From: Bacteroidales bacterium
Lineage (GTDB): Bacteria > Bacteroidota > Bacteroidia > Bacteroidales > Muribaculaceae
Assembly: GCA_015061085.1 (NCBI GenBank)
Contig: SUXG01000004.1
Coordinates: forward strand, 48,735 to 112,734
DNA: 64,000 bases
Direction of reading: 5' to 3'
This document shows, piece after piece, positions 46,066-54,954 of the stretch (positions are counted from its first letter, which is position 1; the number at the start of each line of letters is the position of its first letter). The position numbers and the translations under genes were made by a program. The notes under the pieces were generated by a model. The model had not been told where the DNA came from and did not search any database. It was given only the letters and a program-made list of their open reading frames with translations.

Positions 46066-47253
46066 ATGAAGCTATTACAAGAAAAATTAGCACGCTACGA
46101 TGCTCCGCAAAGAGCAAAAGCAGCAGGTATTTATCCTTACTTCCGTCCTATCTCAAGCGAACAAGACACAGAGGTGATGATAAATGGTAAGAAAGTTCTC
46201 ATGTTCGGATCTAACAGCTACATGGGATTAACTACCCACCCAAAAGTAATTGAAGCAGCTGTCGCTGCAACAAAAAAGTATGGTACAGGATTAGCAGGAT
46301 CGCCATTCTTAAATGGTACGCTTGATATACATAAGCAACTTGAAGCTCGCCTTGCTGAATATATTGGTAAAGAAGATGTGATGTTATATTCTACTGGTTT
46401 CGGTGTAAACCTTGGCGTTGTATCTACACTTACAGGTCGAGAAGACTATGTAATCCTTGATGAGCAAGACCACGCATCTATTATCGAAGGTCGTCGCCTA
46501 TCATTCTCATCATACTTGAAATACAAGCATAACGACATGACATCTCTTGAAGACCAACTCAAGAAATGCAAAGAAGATAAAGTAAAACTTATCGTTACTG
46601 ATAGTGTTTTCTCTATGGAAGGCGACGTTGCCGATCTTCCTAAAATCATTGAGTTAAAAAAGAAATATAATGCAACAGTAATGGTTGATGAAGCTCATGG
46701 TATCGGAGTGTTTGGCAATTGCGGTAGAGGTCTATGCGACCATTATGGCGTCACTAAAGATGTCGATCTTATCATGGGTACATTCAGTAAATCATTCGCT
46801 TCATTAGGTGGATTTATTGCGACAGACAAAGAAATCACTAACTATTTGCGCCACCACTCTCGCTCATACATCTTCACTGCAAGTATTACGCCAGCATCTA
46901 CTGCAGCTGTAAATGCAGCTCTTGACATCATGTTAAGCGAACCGGAACGCCAGCAAAATCTTTGGGATTTGACAAATTTCGCTTTAGAAAATTTCAAAGC
47001 TATGGGATGCGAAATCGGACACACTTCTACTCCTATCATTCCTCTTTATATTCGTGATGACTATAAAACCTTCCAAGTAACTCGCGACTTATTGAATGAA
47101 GGTGTATTTGTGAATCCGGTTGTATCTCCGGCTGTTGCTCCAAATGACACACTAATCAGATACTCTCTTATGGCTACCCACACAAAAGAACAAGTCACTC
47201 GTTCTCTTGAAGCAATTGAAAAAGTATTTAAAGCAAACGGCGTTTTAAAATAA
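46066..47253 (+). CDS. spt: Serine palmitoyltransferase (alpha-oxoamine synthase family)
   Basis: A 395-residue PLP enzyme of the KBL/BioF/SPT family. In Bacteroidetes the member of this form condenses serine with a fatty acyl-CoA to start sphingolipid synthesis. The N-terminal MKLLQEKLARYDAPQRAKAAGIYPYFRP extension, FGSNSYMGLT (about 48), GSPFLNGT (about 79), the cofactor motif VDEAHGIGVFG (about 207) and the PLP-Lys segment FSKSFASLGG (about 241) are seen. 2-amino-3-ketobutyrate ligase and 8-amino-7-oxononanoate synthase are the alternatives, but the N-terminus fits SPT better. No bio or tdh genes are nearby. A terminator follows. Confidence 0.88.
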   Translation: MKLLQEKLARYDAPQRAKAAGIYPYFRPISSEQDTEVMINGKKVLMFGSNSYMGLTTHPKVIEAAVAATKKYGTGLAGSPFLNGTLDIHKQLEARLAEYIGKEDVMLYSTGFGVNLGVVSTLTGREDYVILDEQDHASIIEGRRLSFSSYLKYKHNDMTSLEDQLKKCKEDKVKLIVTDSVFSMEGDVADLPKIIELKKKYNATVMVDEAHGIGVFGNCGRGLCDHYGVTKDVDLIMGTFSKSFASLGGFIATDKEITNYLRHHSRSYIFTASITPASTAAVNAALDIMLSEPERQQNLWDLTNFALENFKAMGCEIGHTSTPIIPLYIRDDYKTFQVTRDLLNEGVFVNPVVSPAVAPNDTLIRYSLMATHTKEQVTRSLEAIEKVFKANGVLK

Positions 47254-47279
47254 CTCATTGATTTTAAGCAAAATATATT

Positions 47280-47312
47280 ATTAGGCATATTTTAATTATT
47301 AATATGCCTAAT
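47280..47312 (+). terminator. spt terminator
   Basis: A perfect 12-bp stem (47280-47291 with 47301-47312) followed by TTTTTTT. Confidence 0.85.
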
Positions 47313-47397
47313 TTTTTTACTCTAAAAATGCTTATTTTTCATTATTTTGAATTATATTCGCAGAAAATTTATTTCGAAATTAAAACAACAATATATT

Positions 47398-47940
47398 ATG
47401 GTATATCGCTTTAAAATAGTTTCAGACGAAGTTGATAACTTTCGCAGAGAAATAGAAATTGACTCCGATGCAAATTTTCTTGAATTAAGAAATGCTATTC
47501 TTGATAGCGTCGGTTATTCTAAAGATGAAATGAACTCATTCTTTTTATGCGATGATGGTTGGCAAAAATGCGAAGAAATCACATTAGAAGATATGGGTAG
47601 CAGCAGCGACGAGGATATTTGGATTATGGAAGATACTCACATTAACGAATTGGTCGAAGAAGAAGGTCAAAGACTTATCTTTGTTTTTGATTACCTTACT
47701 GAACGCTCTTTCTTTATGGAGTTAAAATCAATCATTACCGGCAAGACTTTAATGGATCCTCTATGCACACGCAAAGAAGGCAAGGCTCCTGCACAACATA
47801 TTGACCTTGACGAGTTTGATGCAAAAATGGACAAGAAAGCAGCTGCTGCATTAGAAGATTTTGATGCTGATTTTTACGGCGACAGCGAATTTAATGAGGA
47901 AGAATTAGGCGAAGGTTTCGATGACCTCACTTTCAACTAA
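47398..47940 (+). CDS. pRiA4b ORF-3-like (PF07929-type) protein
   Basis: A 180-residue acidic protein resembling the plasmid pRiA4b ORF-3 family: N-terminal VYRFKIVSDEVDNFRREIEI, central FLELRNAILDSVGYS, then FDYLTERSFFMELKSI. The family is widespread on plasmids and chromosomes and its role is unknown. The C-terminal 45 residues are Asp/Glu-rich. I start at MVYRFK; an in-frame ATG 17 codons upstream falls in a region with a -7-like TATATTCG and is less likely. Confidence 0.8.
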   Translation: MVYRFKIVSDEVDNFRREIEIDSDANFLELRNAILDSVGYSKDEMNSFFLCDDGWQKCEEITLEDMGSSSDEDIWIMEDTHINELVEEEGQRLIFVFDYLTERSFFMELKSIITGKTLMDPLCTRKEGKAPAQHIDLDEFDAKMDKKAAAALEDFDADFYGDSEFNEEELGEGFDDLTFN

Positions 47941-47963
47941 TACATTTAATTCTTATACTACAT

Positions 47964-47994
47964 AAAAAGGACTGAGATGATCTCAGTCCTTTTT
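47964..47994. terminator. Bidirectional terminator
   Basis: A perfect 14-bp stem with a 3-base loop (47964-47977 with 47981-47994), A-rich on one side and T-rich on the other. It overlaps the last codons of the convergent gene ending at 47983. Confidence 0.85.
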
Positions 47995-48339
47995 AATTCC
48001 AAAACAATTAAAAATTTTCTTAATACACGATTTCTTTTTCGTCGGTATTAAATGAAGCAAAACACCCTTTCCTCTCTTTTCAAAAAACAATATATGTTCT
48101 TGCATTACAAAGGCAACATATTTATTAAACTCCATGACTCCTGTCAATCGCTTAACAAGCATACGCCTAAAAGGACTATATTCATCTACATTTTCGACAA
48201 CTATCTCCCCACCATCTATTCTCATAGGATGATGCTCTTTTAACAAGTCCATAAAATAAGACAAATTTAGCATACTGACATCCTCGGGTGGTTCTTTAAA
48301 TTTTTTATATAGTTCTTTTATGACTGCTTTTGTTACCAT
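47983..48339 (-). CDS. Hypothetical protein (118 residues)
   Basis: A small soluble protein, N-terminal helix (VTKAVIKELYKKFKEPPED), a central beta-rich part (MRIDGGEIVVENVDEYSPF, then VAFVMQEHILFFEKR) and a basic Lys/Cys-containing tail (KKKSCIKKIFNCFGIKKD). No signal peptide. I recognise no family. It shares the terminator at 47964-47994 with the convergent gene; its 3' end lies within the stem. Confidence 0.7.
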   Translation of the reverse strand: MVTKAVIKELYKKFKEPPEDVSMLNLSYFMDLLKEHHPMRIDGGEIVVENVDEYSPFRRMLVKRLTGVMEFNKYVAFVMQEHILFFEKRGKGVLLHLIPTKKKSCIKKIFNCFGIKKD

Positions 48340-48411
48340 TACTTCCTCCTATTTTAAGGTACGTTATACTATAATAACACGCAACAAGCAAAATTGCTCA
48401 CTACAAAACAA

Positions 48412-48448
48412 AAAAAATGAAGTAATTTCTGAAATTACTTCATTTTTT
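48412..48448 (-). terminator. Terminator of the methylmalonyl-CoA decarboxylase operon
   Basis: A perfect 18-bp inverted repeat (48412-48429 with 48431-48448) that starts and ends in six A/T pairs, just past the oadB-type stop. Confidence 0.85.
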
Positions 48449-48468
48449 AATACTTAATAACCTAATTG

Positions 48469-49641
48469 TTATCCGAGGAACGCAAGAAGCACACCGGCAG
48501 CTGTAGCCGAACCAATTACACCTGCCACGTTAGGACCCATAGCATGCATCAACAAGTAGTTGGTTGGGTCATACTCAAGACCAACGTTGTTTGAAATACG
48601 AGCAGCCATAGGCACTGCAGATACGCCTGCGTTACCAATAAGTGGGTTGATCTTGTGATCCTTCTTGAGGAAGACGTTCATCAACTTCACTGAAAGCACA
48701 CCTGAAGCAGATGCGATGATGAATGCCATGAAACCGAGTGCAAAGATACCAAGTGTCTTTGGTGTCAAGAACTGTGACGCTTGAGTAGAAGCACCCACTG
48801 TCATACCGAGAAGGATGGTAACTATGTTGGTCAACTCGTTGCTTGCTGTCTTAGCAAGACGTGTTGTCACGCCACTTTCGCGAAGCAAGTTACCAAAGAA
48901 CAACATACCCAACAATGGAAGACCTGATGGCACTACGAAACATGTCAAGATAAGACCCACGATTGGGAAGATAATCTTTTCGTTTTGAGTCACCACGCGA
49001 GCAGGCTTCATCTTGATGAGGCGCTCCTTCTTAGTAGTGAAGAGACGCATCACAGGTGGCTGGATCACAGGCACAAGAGCCATGTAAGAGTAAGCCGACA
49101 CTGCGATTGCACCAAGCATCTCAGGAGCGAGCTTAGATGTCAAGAAGATAGCTGTCGGACCGTCAGCACCACCGATGATTGCGATAGCACCGGCTTCAAG
49201 AGGCTCAAAACCGATAGCCAAAGCCACCATGTAGGCACCGAAAATACCAAACTGTGCACACGCACCGATAATCATCAATTTAGGGTTGGCAAGCAATGAC
49301 GAGAAGTCAGTCATCGCACCGATACCCAAAAAAATCAATGGTGGATACCAACCGTAGCGCACACCATTATAAAGAATATTCAACACCGAACCCTCTTCGT
49401 AGATACCGATTTCCATACCTTCTTGGAAAGGAATGTTACCGATAAGCATACCGAAGCCGATTGGCACAAGCAATAATGGTTCGAAATCCTTCTTGATAGC
49501 AAGCCAGATGAAGAACATGCCGACAAGAAGCATGATGATGTTACCCCATTCGCAGTTAGCGAAACCGGTAAAACCCCAGAATGTGTCAATGCTTTGGCTC
49601 AAAAAGTCGCTAAAGCTTGAACCTGTCTGATTTAAAATCAT
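48469..49641 (-). CDS. Na+-transporting (methylmalonyl-CoA/oxaloacetate) decarboxylase, beta subunit
   Basis: A 390-residue membrane protein with about ten helices, the sodium channel and carboxybiotin decarboxylase subunit. The diagnostic [17 protein letters not shown] motif (about residue 151), with the Asp essential for sodium coupling, and the C-terminal [28 protein letters not shown] region are present. With the carboxyltransferase, biotin carrier and OadG-like genes it makes the pump that turns methylmalonyl-CoA into propionyl-CoA while exporting Na+. It is the last gene of the operon. Confidence 0.95.
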   Translation of the reverse strand: MILNQTGSSFSDFLSQSIDTFWGFTGFANCEWGNIIMLLVGMFFIWLAIKKDFEPLLLVPIGFGMLIGNIPFQEGMEIGIYEEGSVLNILYNGVRYGWYPPLIFLGIGAMTDFSSLLANPKLMIIGACAQFGIFGAYMVALAIGFEPLEAGAIAIIGGADGPTAIFLTSKLAPEMLGAIAVSAYSYMALVPVIQPPVMRLFTTKKERLIKMKPARVVTQNEKIIFPIVGLILTCFVVPSGLPLLGMLFFGNLLRESGVTTRLAKTASNELTNIVTILLGMTVGASTQASQFLTPKTLGIFALGFMAFIIASASGVLSVKLMNVFLKKDHKINPLIGNAGVSAVPMAARISNNVGLEYDPTNYLLMHAMGPNVAGVIGSATAAGVLLAFLG

Positions 49642-49678
49642 AAAACAATCTTTTTAATGCCTTAAAATCAAACTAATA

Positions 49679-50128
49679 TTATTCGATGATCATGATGTCA
49701 GCACCTTCGAGCACTGAGTCACCCACACCAACGAGAATTTGCTTCACTGTACCACCCTTTTGAGTGTGTACGTCATTTTCCATCTTCATAGCCTCAAGCA
49801 CACATACTGTGTCACCTGCGTTAACAGTATCGCCTACATTCACACGGAAGCTCATGATTGTACCAGGAAGCGGACTCTTAACAGCGCTTGCAGAACCTGC
49901 AACAGCAGCCGGCTTAGCGATAACCTTTTCGCCAGACTCTGTGCGTGGAGCAGCAGCAGGACGCTTAGCTTGCTCAGCAACGACCTTAGCCACCTTTGGA
50001 GCAGCAGCCTTGTCCATTTCGACAGTGTAAGCTGTGCCGTTTACTTCAACGTTAACCTTGTCGCCGTTGACATCGCCCACAGCAACTGTATAATTCATTC
50101 CGTTGATTTTATACTTGTATTCTTTCAT
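49679..50128 (-). CDS. Biotin carrier protein of the decarboxylase (gamma subunit)
   Basis: A 149-residue protein with a conserved N-terminal segment (KEYKYKINGMNYTVAVGDV), an Ala/Pro-rich flexible linker (about 45-80) and a C-terminal biotinyl domain. The biotinylated Lys lies in VLEAMKMEN (about residue 114). It shuttles the carboxyl group from the carboxyltransferase to the membrane subunit. It is 29 bases after the OadG-like gene and 37 before the beta subunit. Confidence 0.95.
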   Translation of the reverse strand: MKEYKYKINGMNYTVAVGDVNGDKVNVEVNGTAYTVEMDKAAAPKVAKVVAEQAKRPAAAPRTESGEKVIAKPAAVAGSASAVKSPLPGTIMSFRVNVGDTVNAGDTVCVLEAMKMENDVHTQKGGTVKQILVGVGDSVLEGADIMIIE

Positions 50129-50157
50129 CTCTTAATTTATTGAAACTGTGTTTAGAA

Positions 50158-50721
50158 TTATTTTTTATTTACTTGTGGGATCTCACGCATGTTGTAGATC
50201 TTAGAGTTCCAAGGAGAGTAAGCTCTTTTCATGCGTTTGATCGTGAGCACTGTGTCTTCTGCATCGTGAGCATCGAAGTGTTGAGCAAGAGCCATAGCGA
50301 TAGCTGCAATCACTTCGCCTGAGTCTGCCTCTTCCTTACCTGCATCAGCCTTAGAAAGGCCCTTCGCTTCAGATTTCTTCTTAGCTTGCGAGCGAGACGA
50401 CAATTTACCGAATACCAAGAAGAGAAGGAACAATACCACCAAAGCAAGCACTACAATCACCATTGCCATGATTGTAATTGTGAAACCATGAGGATCGTTT
50501 TGCTTGATGTTTTCCTCTTTCTGAGCCTGATTCATCACGCCTGTTGCAGCTTCAGCTTCGACAGCTTCTTCTACTTCAGCAATTTCAGCGACTTCAGCAG
50601 CTTCGACAACCTCAGTGGCAGCCACAGCTGTATCAGCGTTCGCGTCCAACGATGGGTTGGCATAACCCATCGTTACGACTGCGAAACACATCGTCAAAGC
50701 AATTATAATTTTTTTCAACAT
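50158..50721 (-). CDS. OadG-family decarboxylase subunit (delta)
   Basis: A 187-residue protein: N-terminal signal-like hydrophobic stretch (1-22), an Ala/Glu/Val-rich acidic region (about 30-60) and one membrane helix (about 83-108, TITIMAMVIVVLALVVLFLL), as in OadG proteins that hold the complex together, then a soluble tail ending in AYSPWNSKIYNMREIPQ. The tail motif SPW is common in the Bacteroidetes form. It is third in the operon. Confidence 0.9.
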   Translation of the reverse strand: MLKKIIIALTMCFAVVTMGYANPSLDANADTAVAATEVVEAAEVAEIAEVEEAVEAEAATGVMNQAQKEENIKQNDPHGFTITIMAMVIVVLALVVLFLLFLVFGKLSSRSQAKKKSEAKGLSKADAGKEEADSGEVIAAIAMALAQHFDAHDAEDTVLTIKRMKRAYSPWNSKIYNMREIPQVNKK

Positions 50722-50747
50722 TGTATTTACTTTGTTACGCGTGAATA

Positions 50748-52301
50748 TTACAAAGGAATGTTACCGTGCTTCTTAGCAGGGTTAGTGAGTTTCTTAGTTG
50801 CAAGCATTTGCAATGCACGAATTACGCGGAAACGAGTATTGCGGGGTTCGATAACGTCATCGATGTAGCCGTATTTAGCTGCATTGTATGGGTTAGCAAA
50901 CAAGTTTGTATATTCGTCTTCCTTTTCTTTTCTCACTGCTGCAGGGTCAGCAGCTTCCTTCATTTCCTTAGCATAGAGTACGCTTACAGCACCTTCGGCA
51001 CCCATTACTGCGATTTCAGCTGTTGGCCATGCGTAGTTCATATCACCACGAAGTTGCTTACAACTCATCACGATGTGGCTACCACCATAGCTCTTACGCA
51101 ATGTAACAGTCACTTTAGGCACTGTTGCTTCGCCGTATGCGTAGAGAAGTTTTGCACCGTGGAGGATAACGCCGTTGTATTCTTGACCTGTACCAGGGAG
51201 GAAGCCAGGAACATCAACCAATGTCACCAATGGAATATTGAATGCGTCGCAGAAACGAACGAAACGAGCACCCTTACGAGAAGCATTTGAGTCAAGTACA
51301 CCTGCCAATACCTTAGGTTGGTTAGCAACGATACCTACTGACTGACCATTCATGCGAGCGAAACCTACGATGATGTTCTTAGCGTAATCCTTTTGCACTT
51401 CAAGGAATTCGCCATTGTCAACGATAGAGCCAATCACTTCATACATATCGTATGAGCGTTTTGCGCTGTCAGGTATAATTTCGTTGAGTTTATCTTCGAG
51501 ACGATCGATTGGGTCGTCGCATGGTTGAAGTGGAGTTTCTTCAAGGTTGTTTTGTGGGATATAGCTCATGAGCTTGCGGATCAAAGCGATAGCTTCTTCT
51601 CCATCTTCAGCAGCAAAGTGAGTAACACCAGACTTAGTTGAGTGAACTGTTGCTCCACCAAGTTGTTCTTGTGTAACATCTTCACCTGTCACAGTCTTCA
51701 CTACAGCAGGACCTGTAAGGAACATGTAAGAGATGCCTTTTGTCATGATTGTGAAGTCAGTCAATGCTGGGCTATATACTGCACCACCGGCACATGGGCC
51801 AAGGATAGCTGAGATTTGAGGAACCACACCGGATGCAAGAATATTGCGTTGGAAGATTTCAGCATAACCACCAAGTGCATTGATACCTTCTTGGATACGA
51901 GCACCACCTGAGTCGTTAAGACCGATGATAGGAGCACCCATCTTCATTGCAAGGTCCATAACTTTACAAATCTTTTGAGCCACTGTTTCTGAAAGAGAAC
52001 CTGCGCTTACTGTGAAGTCTTGTGCAAAAACATATACCAAACGACCTTCGATTGTACCATAACCTGTCACAACACCATCACCAAGATAGTGCTTCTTGTC
52101 CATACCGAAGTTTGTGCAACGGTGTGTCACAAACATATCGAGTTCTTCAAATGAACCTTTATCTAAAAGTTGATCGATTCTTTCGCGAGCAGTGTATTTA
52201 CCACGTTCGTGTTGTTTTTGGATAGCTTTCTCACCACCACCGATACGAGCTTCTGCACGTTTGTTGATAAGCTCTTGAATTTTATCAAGTTGTTTGCTCA
52301 T
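50748..52301 (-). CDS. mmdA: Methylmalonyl-CoA decarboxylase alpha subunit (acyl-CoA carboxyltransferase)
   Basis: A 517-residue carboxyltransferase of the MmdA/PccB type. Acyl-CoA-binding oxyanion-hole motifs are [13 protein letters not shown] (about 110) and the later [18 protein letters not shown] (about 355) with [11 protein letters not shown] (about 410). It moves the carboxyl of methylmalonyl-CoA to biotin. A propionyl- or acetyl-CoA carboxylase role is possible for the family, but the operon with OadB and OadG types and an epimerase points to the decarboxylase. Confidence 0.93.
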   Translation of the reverse strand: MSKQLDKIQELINKRAEARIGGGEKAIQKQHERGKYTARERIDQLLDKGSFEELDMFVTHRCTNFGMDKKHYLGDGVVTGYGTIEGRLVYVFAQDFTVSAGSLSETVAQKICKVMDLAMKMGAPIIGLNDSGGARIQEGINALGGYAEIFQRNILASGVVPQISAILGPCAGGAVYSPALTDFTIMTKGISYMFLTGPAVVKTVTGEDVTQEQLGGATVHSTKSGVTHFAAEDGEEAIALIRKLMSYIPQNNLEETPLQPCDDPIDRLEDKLNEIIPDSAKRSYDMYEVIGSIVDNGEFLEVQKDYAKNIIVGFARMNGQSVGIVANQPKVLAGVLDSNASRKGARFVRFCDAFNIPLVTLVDVPGFLPGTGQEYNGVILHGAKLLYAYGEATVPKVTVTLRKSYGGSHIVMSCKQLRGDMNYAWPTAEIAVMGAEGAVSVLYAKEMKEAADPAAVRKEKEDEYTNLFANPYNAAKYGYIDDVIEPRNTRFRVIRALQMLATKKLTNPAKKHGNIPL

Positions 52302-52337
52302 TGTGTTTCTATTTCTTTGAGTGTTAGTAATTTCTGA

Positions 52338-52757
52338 TTATTTATTTGGATCTTCACAAAGTTCTGTCAACACTGCTTGTGTGCATTTTGGATGAAGGAA
52401 TGCAATCTTAAGACCATCTGCACCATTGCGTGGAGCCTTATCGATCACTTGAACACCCTTTTCTTGTGCTTCTGCCAATGCTTCAGCCACACCATCTTCT
52501 ACTGCGAATGCCATGTGGTGCATACCACCCTTGCCACCGTTCTTTTCAATAAACTTAGCGATTGTGCTGTCTTCTGATGTTGCTTCGAGAAGCTCAATCT
52601 TTGTGTCGCCTACTTTGAAGAAAGCTGTTGTCACTTTTTGATCTGCCACAACTTCTGTCTTGTAGCATTTGAGACCTAATACTTCTTCATAATACTTGAT
52701 AGCTTCTGCCAAATTAGGCACTGCTATACCAATGTGTTCTACATGTGTAATTTTCAT
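52338..52757 (-). CDS. mce: Methylmalonyl-CoA epimerase
   Basis: A 139-residue vicinal-oxygen-chelate protein that interconverts (R)- and (S)-methylmalonyl-CoA. It has the metal-binding start HVEHIGIAVPNLAEAIKYYEEVLGL, VADQKVTTAFFKVGDTKIELLE and the GGMHHMAFAV motif (about 96), and ends with FLHPKCTQAVLTELCE. It is the first gene of the operon, linking the mutase product to the decarboxylase in the propionate pathway. Confidence 0.95.
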   Translation of the reverse strand: MKITHVEHIGIAVPNLAEAIKYYEEVLGLKCYKTEVVADQKVTTAFFKVGDTKIELLEATSEDSTIAKFIEKNGGKGGMHHMAFAVEDGVAEALAEAQEKGVQVIDKAPRNGADGLKIAFLHPKCTQAVLTELCEDPNK

Positions 52758-52849
52758 GTCTTTAATTATTTTAAAAGTTAATAATATTCATATTATATGA
52801 ATTTTAAACACATGTATTTACAAAAATACATATATTCTCTAATTCACTG

Positions 52850-52857
52850 CAAATATA
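52850..52857 (-). promoter_or_regulatory. -7 box of the methylmalonyl-CoA decarboxylase operon
   Basis: On the minus strand TATATTTG followed by C. The -33 position 20 bases away reads GATG, a weak match. The leader would be about 85 bases. Confidence 0.6.
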
Positions 52858-53051
52858 CGAAATATTCGTCAATTAATCATCAGCATAATACAATATTTTT
52901 AACATTACATCTGACTATTTTTTACATATATCTCATATTATACTATTAATAAATATATAATGACCAAATCAACTTTAAAATAATAATTATAAACATCTAT
53001 ACTATTGCTTGGTATAGACTATTTCCGAAACAAGCGAGTAAAGAAGAATTC

Positions 53052-53930
53052 ATGGAATATCAGCAACGTTTATTGAATGGCGAGGATGTCAGCAACTACC
53101 ATTTCAAAGGCGAAGTGAAAGACTTACCCCGTAACTTCAAAGATTGGTACACCGATAACACCGACCGAATAGCAAGAGCCAAATCACAACCGTACTTCTT
53201 GCGAGACAATCAAAAGTTGATTGAGAAGAATGTGCCAATAGCTCAATATGGTCATAAGGCAGGAGCAATGATAAAGGCTGATAAAAAGATTACTGATGAC
53301 ACGATAATTGCAATGAATAGCAATTACACTGTTGCATCTCTTACCGCAGAACAACGATATAATGCTAAAGAAGTGGCAGAAATTGTCGGTGCAGACTTGA
53401 AGAAACCAATGAAATTTGCTGATATTGATAGTGGTAATGTAAATCCGAAAATTGGACAATCTGATAAATTCGATATTAATTGTGCACTTTCAGTTGTCAC
53501 AGCAGAAGCGAGGGCAAGAGGAATAAATGTGCAAGCACTCGGAGTAATTGAACCAAAGGGCAAAAACAAGCCTATATCTTACCAATTAGGAGAGGATATG
53601 ACTATGGCATGGATTGATGCAAAAGGCTCAACACCAAAATTATTAAAGCATGATATTAAAGGCAAATATAATGAAGCATTAACACACATAAATTCGATAA
53701 CTAAGAATAATGGCAGATATTACATCGGATTTGATGGTGCAGAAGCAAGCCACGCATTAAGTGCATACCGAGTTAACGGCAAATTGTATATCTATGACCA
53801 ACAAATAAATGGTTCTTATGATTTGAAGAAGATATTAAAAGAAAATGGCGCAACATCTTTTGAAGTGTTACGCCTTGATAATTTATTATTTGACACTGCT
53901 TTTATTGATCAGTGGATAATAAGCCTGTAA
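53052..53930 (+). CDS. Displaced C-terminal toxin module: MuF-type linker plus papain-fold (Tox-PL-like) domain
   Basis: A 292-residue protein. Residues 25-53 (LPRNFKDWYTDNTDRIARAK, PYFLRDN) match the linker after the head-morphogenesis (MuF) domain of phage-derived polymorphic toxins. Residues about 125-265 look like a papain-like deamidase/peptidase toxin: Cys144 in FDINCALSVVTAEARARG, His234 in SHALSAYRVNGKLY and Asp249-Gln in YDQQING, the usual Cys-His-Asp order. The N-terminal delivery part is missing. The frame is open about 100 bases further upstream (RLFPKQASKEEF precedes the ATG) but no promoter is visible, so this may be a 5'-truncated, silent cassette. The 3' end overlaps the convergent gene by 29 bases. 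The function is inferred from motifs only. Confidence 0.6.
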   Translation: MEYQQRLLNGEDVSNYHFKGEVKDLPRNFKDWYTDNTDRIARAKSQPYFLRDNQKLIEKNVPIAQYGHKAGAMIKADKKITDDTIIAMNSNYTVASLTAEQRYNAKEVAEIVGADLKKPMKFADIDSGNVNPKIGQSDKFDINCALSVVTAEARARGINVQALGVIEPKGKNKPISYQLGEDMTMAWIDAKGSTPKLLKHDIKGKYNEALTHINSITKNNGRYYIGFDGAEASHALSAYRVNGKLYIYDQQINGSYDLKKILKENGATSFEVLRLDNLLFDTAFIDQWIISL

Positions 53931-54201
53931 TTTTTTGACCGACTTTAGGTCCTAAATACATACAAATTGAATAGTGTGTTCGAGTCAATTCACCTGATTT
54001 ATTAAAGAAATAAAAAACGGGAAAACCTGAAAAGCGAGGTCTTCGGTCTTTCCACTTGCCATAATGGAAATAATGAATACCGTCAAATTCGGTAGCATAT
54101 ATCAGATAATGCGCACCATATTCAGTGGCGTGTTTTATTAGTATTTGCTTCTGCTCTTTAGTTATGCAACCCTCGGGCATATTGTCTAAAAATACTTTCA
54201 T
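53902..54201 (-). CDS. Small protein opposite the toxin module (99 residues, unknown)
   Basis: An alpha/beta protein with many aromatic residues (YLIYATEFDGIHYFHYGKW, then FPVFYFFNKSG) and no signal peptide. It is third in a minus-strand operon, coupled to the gene before it by ATGA, and its 3' end overlaps the toxin module by 29 bases on the other strand. Immunity to the toxin is possible from position but unsupported by motif. I recognise no family. Confidence 0.6.
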   Translation of the reverse strand: MKVFLDNMPEGCITKEQKQILIKHATEYGAHYLIYATEFDGIHYFHYGKWKDRRPRFSGFPVFYFFNKSGELTRTHYSICMYLGPKVGQKITGLLSTDQ

Positions 54202-54440
54202 ATCTCAAAATTTAAATGGTTATATTCTTTGTCTGACATCATTATTAACTCACAAGCTTCGATAAATGATTCAATAGCTTGTTTGTAGGTTTTTCCTACA
54301 TCAGCAATGCGAAATCGTTGTTTGCAACTATAAGTACACCAATAAGGGTGCTGATAGAAGATGAACACCGGTACTTTGTATGTTCCAATCATCAAATAAA
54401 TAAGCTTTACACTCTTGATATACTTCTTTGAATGCTTCAT
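54198..54440 (-). CDS. Small unknown protein (80 residues), middle gene of the islet operon
   Basis: Encodes MKHSKKYIKSVKLIYLM with an aromatic core (VFIFYQHPYWCTYSCKQRF) and a helical tail (KTYKQAIESFIEACELI). The start is set by ATGA overlap with the gene upstream (stop 54437-54439), and its own stop overlaps the next start in the same way. A longer frame upstream exists but would overlap the first gene by about 70 bases. No family recognised. Confidence 0.55.
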   Translation of the reverse strand: MKHSKKYIKSVKLIYLMIGTYKVPVFIFYQHPYWCTYSCKQRFRIADVGKTYKQAIESFIEACELIMMSDKEYNHLNFEI

Positions 54441-54754
54441 AGTGTTAAACGAAGATAGATTATTATTGCAAGCAAAGCAGATGAAATAATACATGAGATA
54501 GCAAACCATTTATCCCAATTGATTGGGTTGTATAATTTGGGGTTGCTTTCCAAATACGCCTCGCCTTTAAAGGTCAATTCGCATGACACGATAACACCAC
54601 CGGAAGAATAAGCCACCCACAGGAAACCACGTCTTGAAAGGCTTGTCACTGACCAACTGAACATTGCATAAGACATATCTTCGGGCTTATCGGTAACACC
54701 TTGTTGCAAACGTTTCATTATTAGCTTCTCTTGTTTCGTTAACTTTATTCTCAT
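54437..54754 (-). CDS. Winged-helix-like protein with C-terminal membrane anchor
   Basis: A 105-residue protein: residues 1-75 resemble a winged helix (KLTKQEKLIMKRLQQG, SWSVTSLSRRGFL, LTFKGEAYLESNP) and residues about 83-103 form a membrane helix (WFAISCIISSALLAIIIYL). Small wHTH-plus-anchor proteins of this build are common in Bacteroidetes mobile regions. I start at MRIKLTK, because the -7 box at 54774-54781 is inside the longer frame. First gene of the three-gene coupled operon. Confidence 0.65.
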   Translation of the reverse strand: MRIKLTKQEKLIMKRLQQGVTDKPEDMSYAMFSWSVTSLSRRGFLWVAYSSGGVIVSCELTFKGEAYLESNPKLYNPINWDKWFAISCIISSALLAIIIYLRLTL

Positions 54755-54773
54755 TGCTTTGCTTGATTTTATG

Positions 54774-54781
54774 CAAAGATA
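54774..54781 (-). promoter_or_regulatory. -7 box of the three-gene islet operon
   Basis: On the minus strand TATCTTTG followed by C, 20 bases before the ATG at 54754. The -33 match is weak. Confidence 0.55.
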
Positions 54782-54901
54782 GAGCAAATCATTGAGAAAC
54801 GCCCTATCTTATTGAGTTTTTTATTAACATCAATAATATTTTGAGGTATAAATATGTTTTTTGCTACATCTTCACCTTTTGTCAAGAATACTGAAAACAA
54901 A

Positions 54902-54930
54902 AGAGTCAACCAAAATTACTTTAGTTGACT
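54902..54930 (-). terminator. Terminator of the DUF3127 gene
   Basis: GAGTCAAC (54902-54909) pairs with GTTGACTC (54923-54930), extended by AAA/TTT. On the minus strand it is followed by TTTTGTTTTC. Confidence 0.7.
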
Positions 54931-54954
54931 CCTTGTAATATTTTAATTACATTT

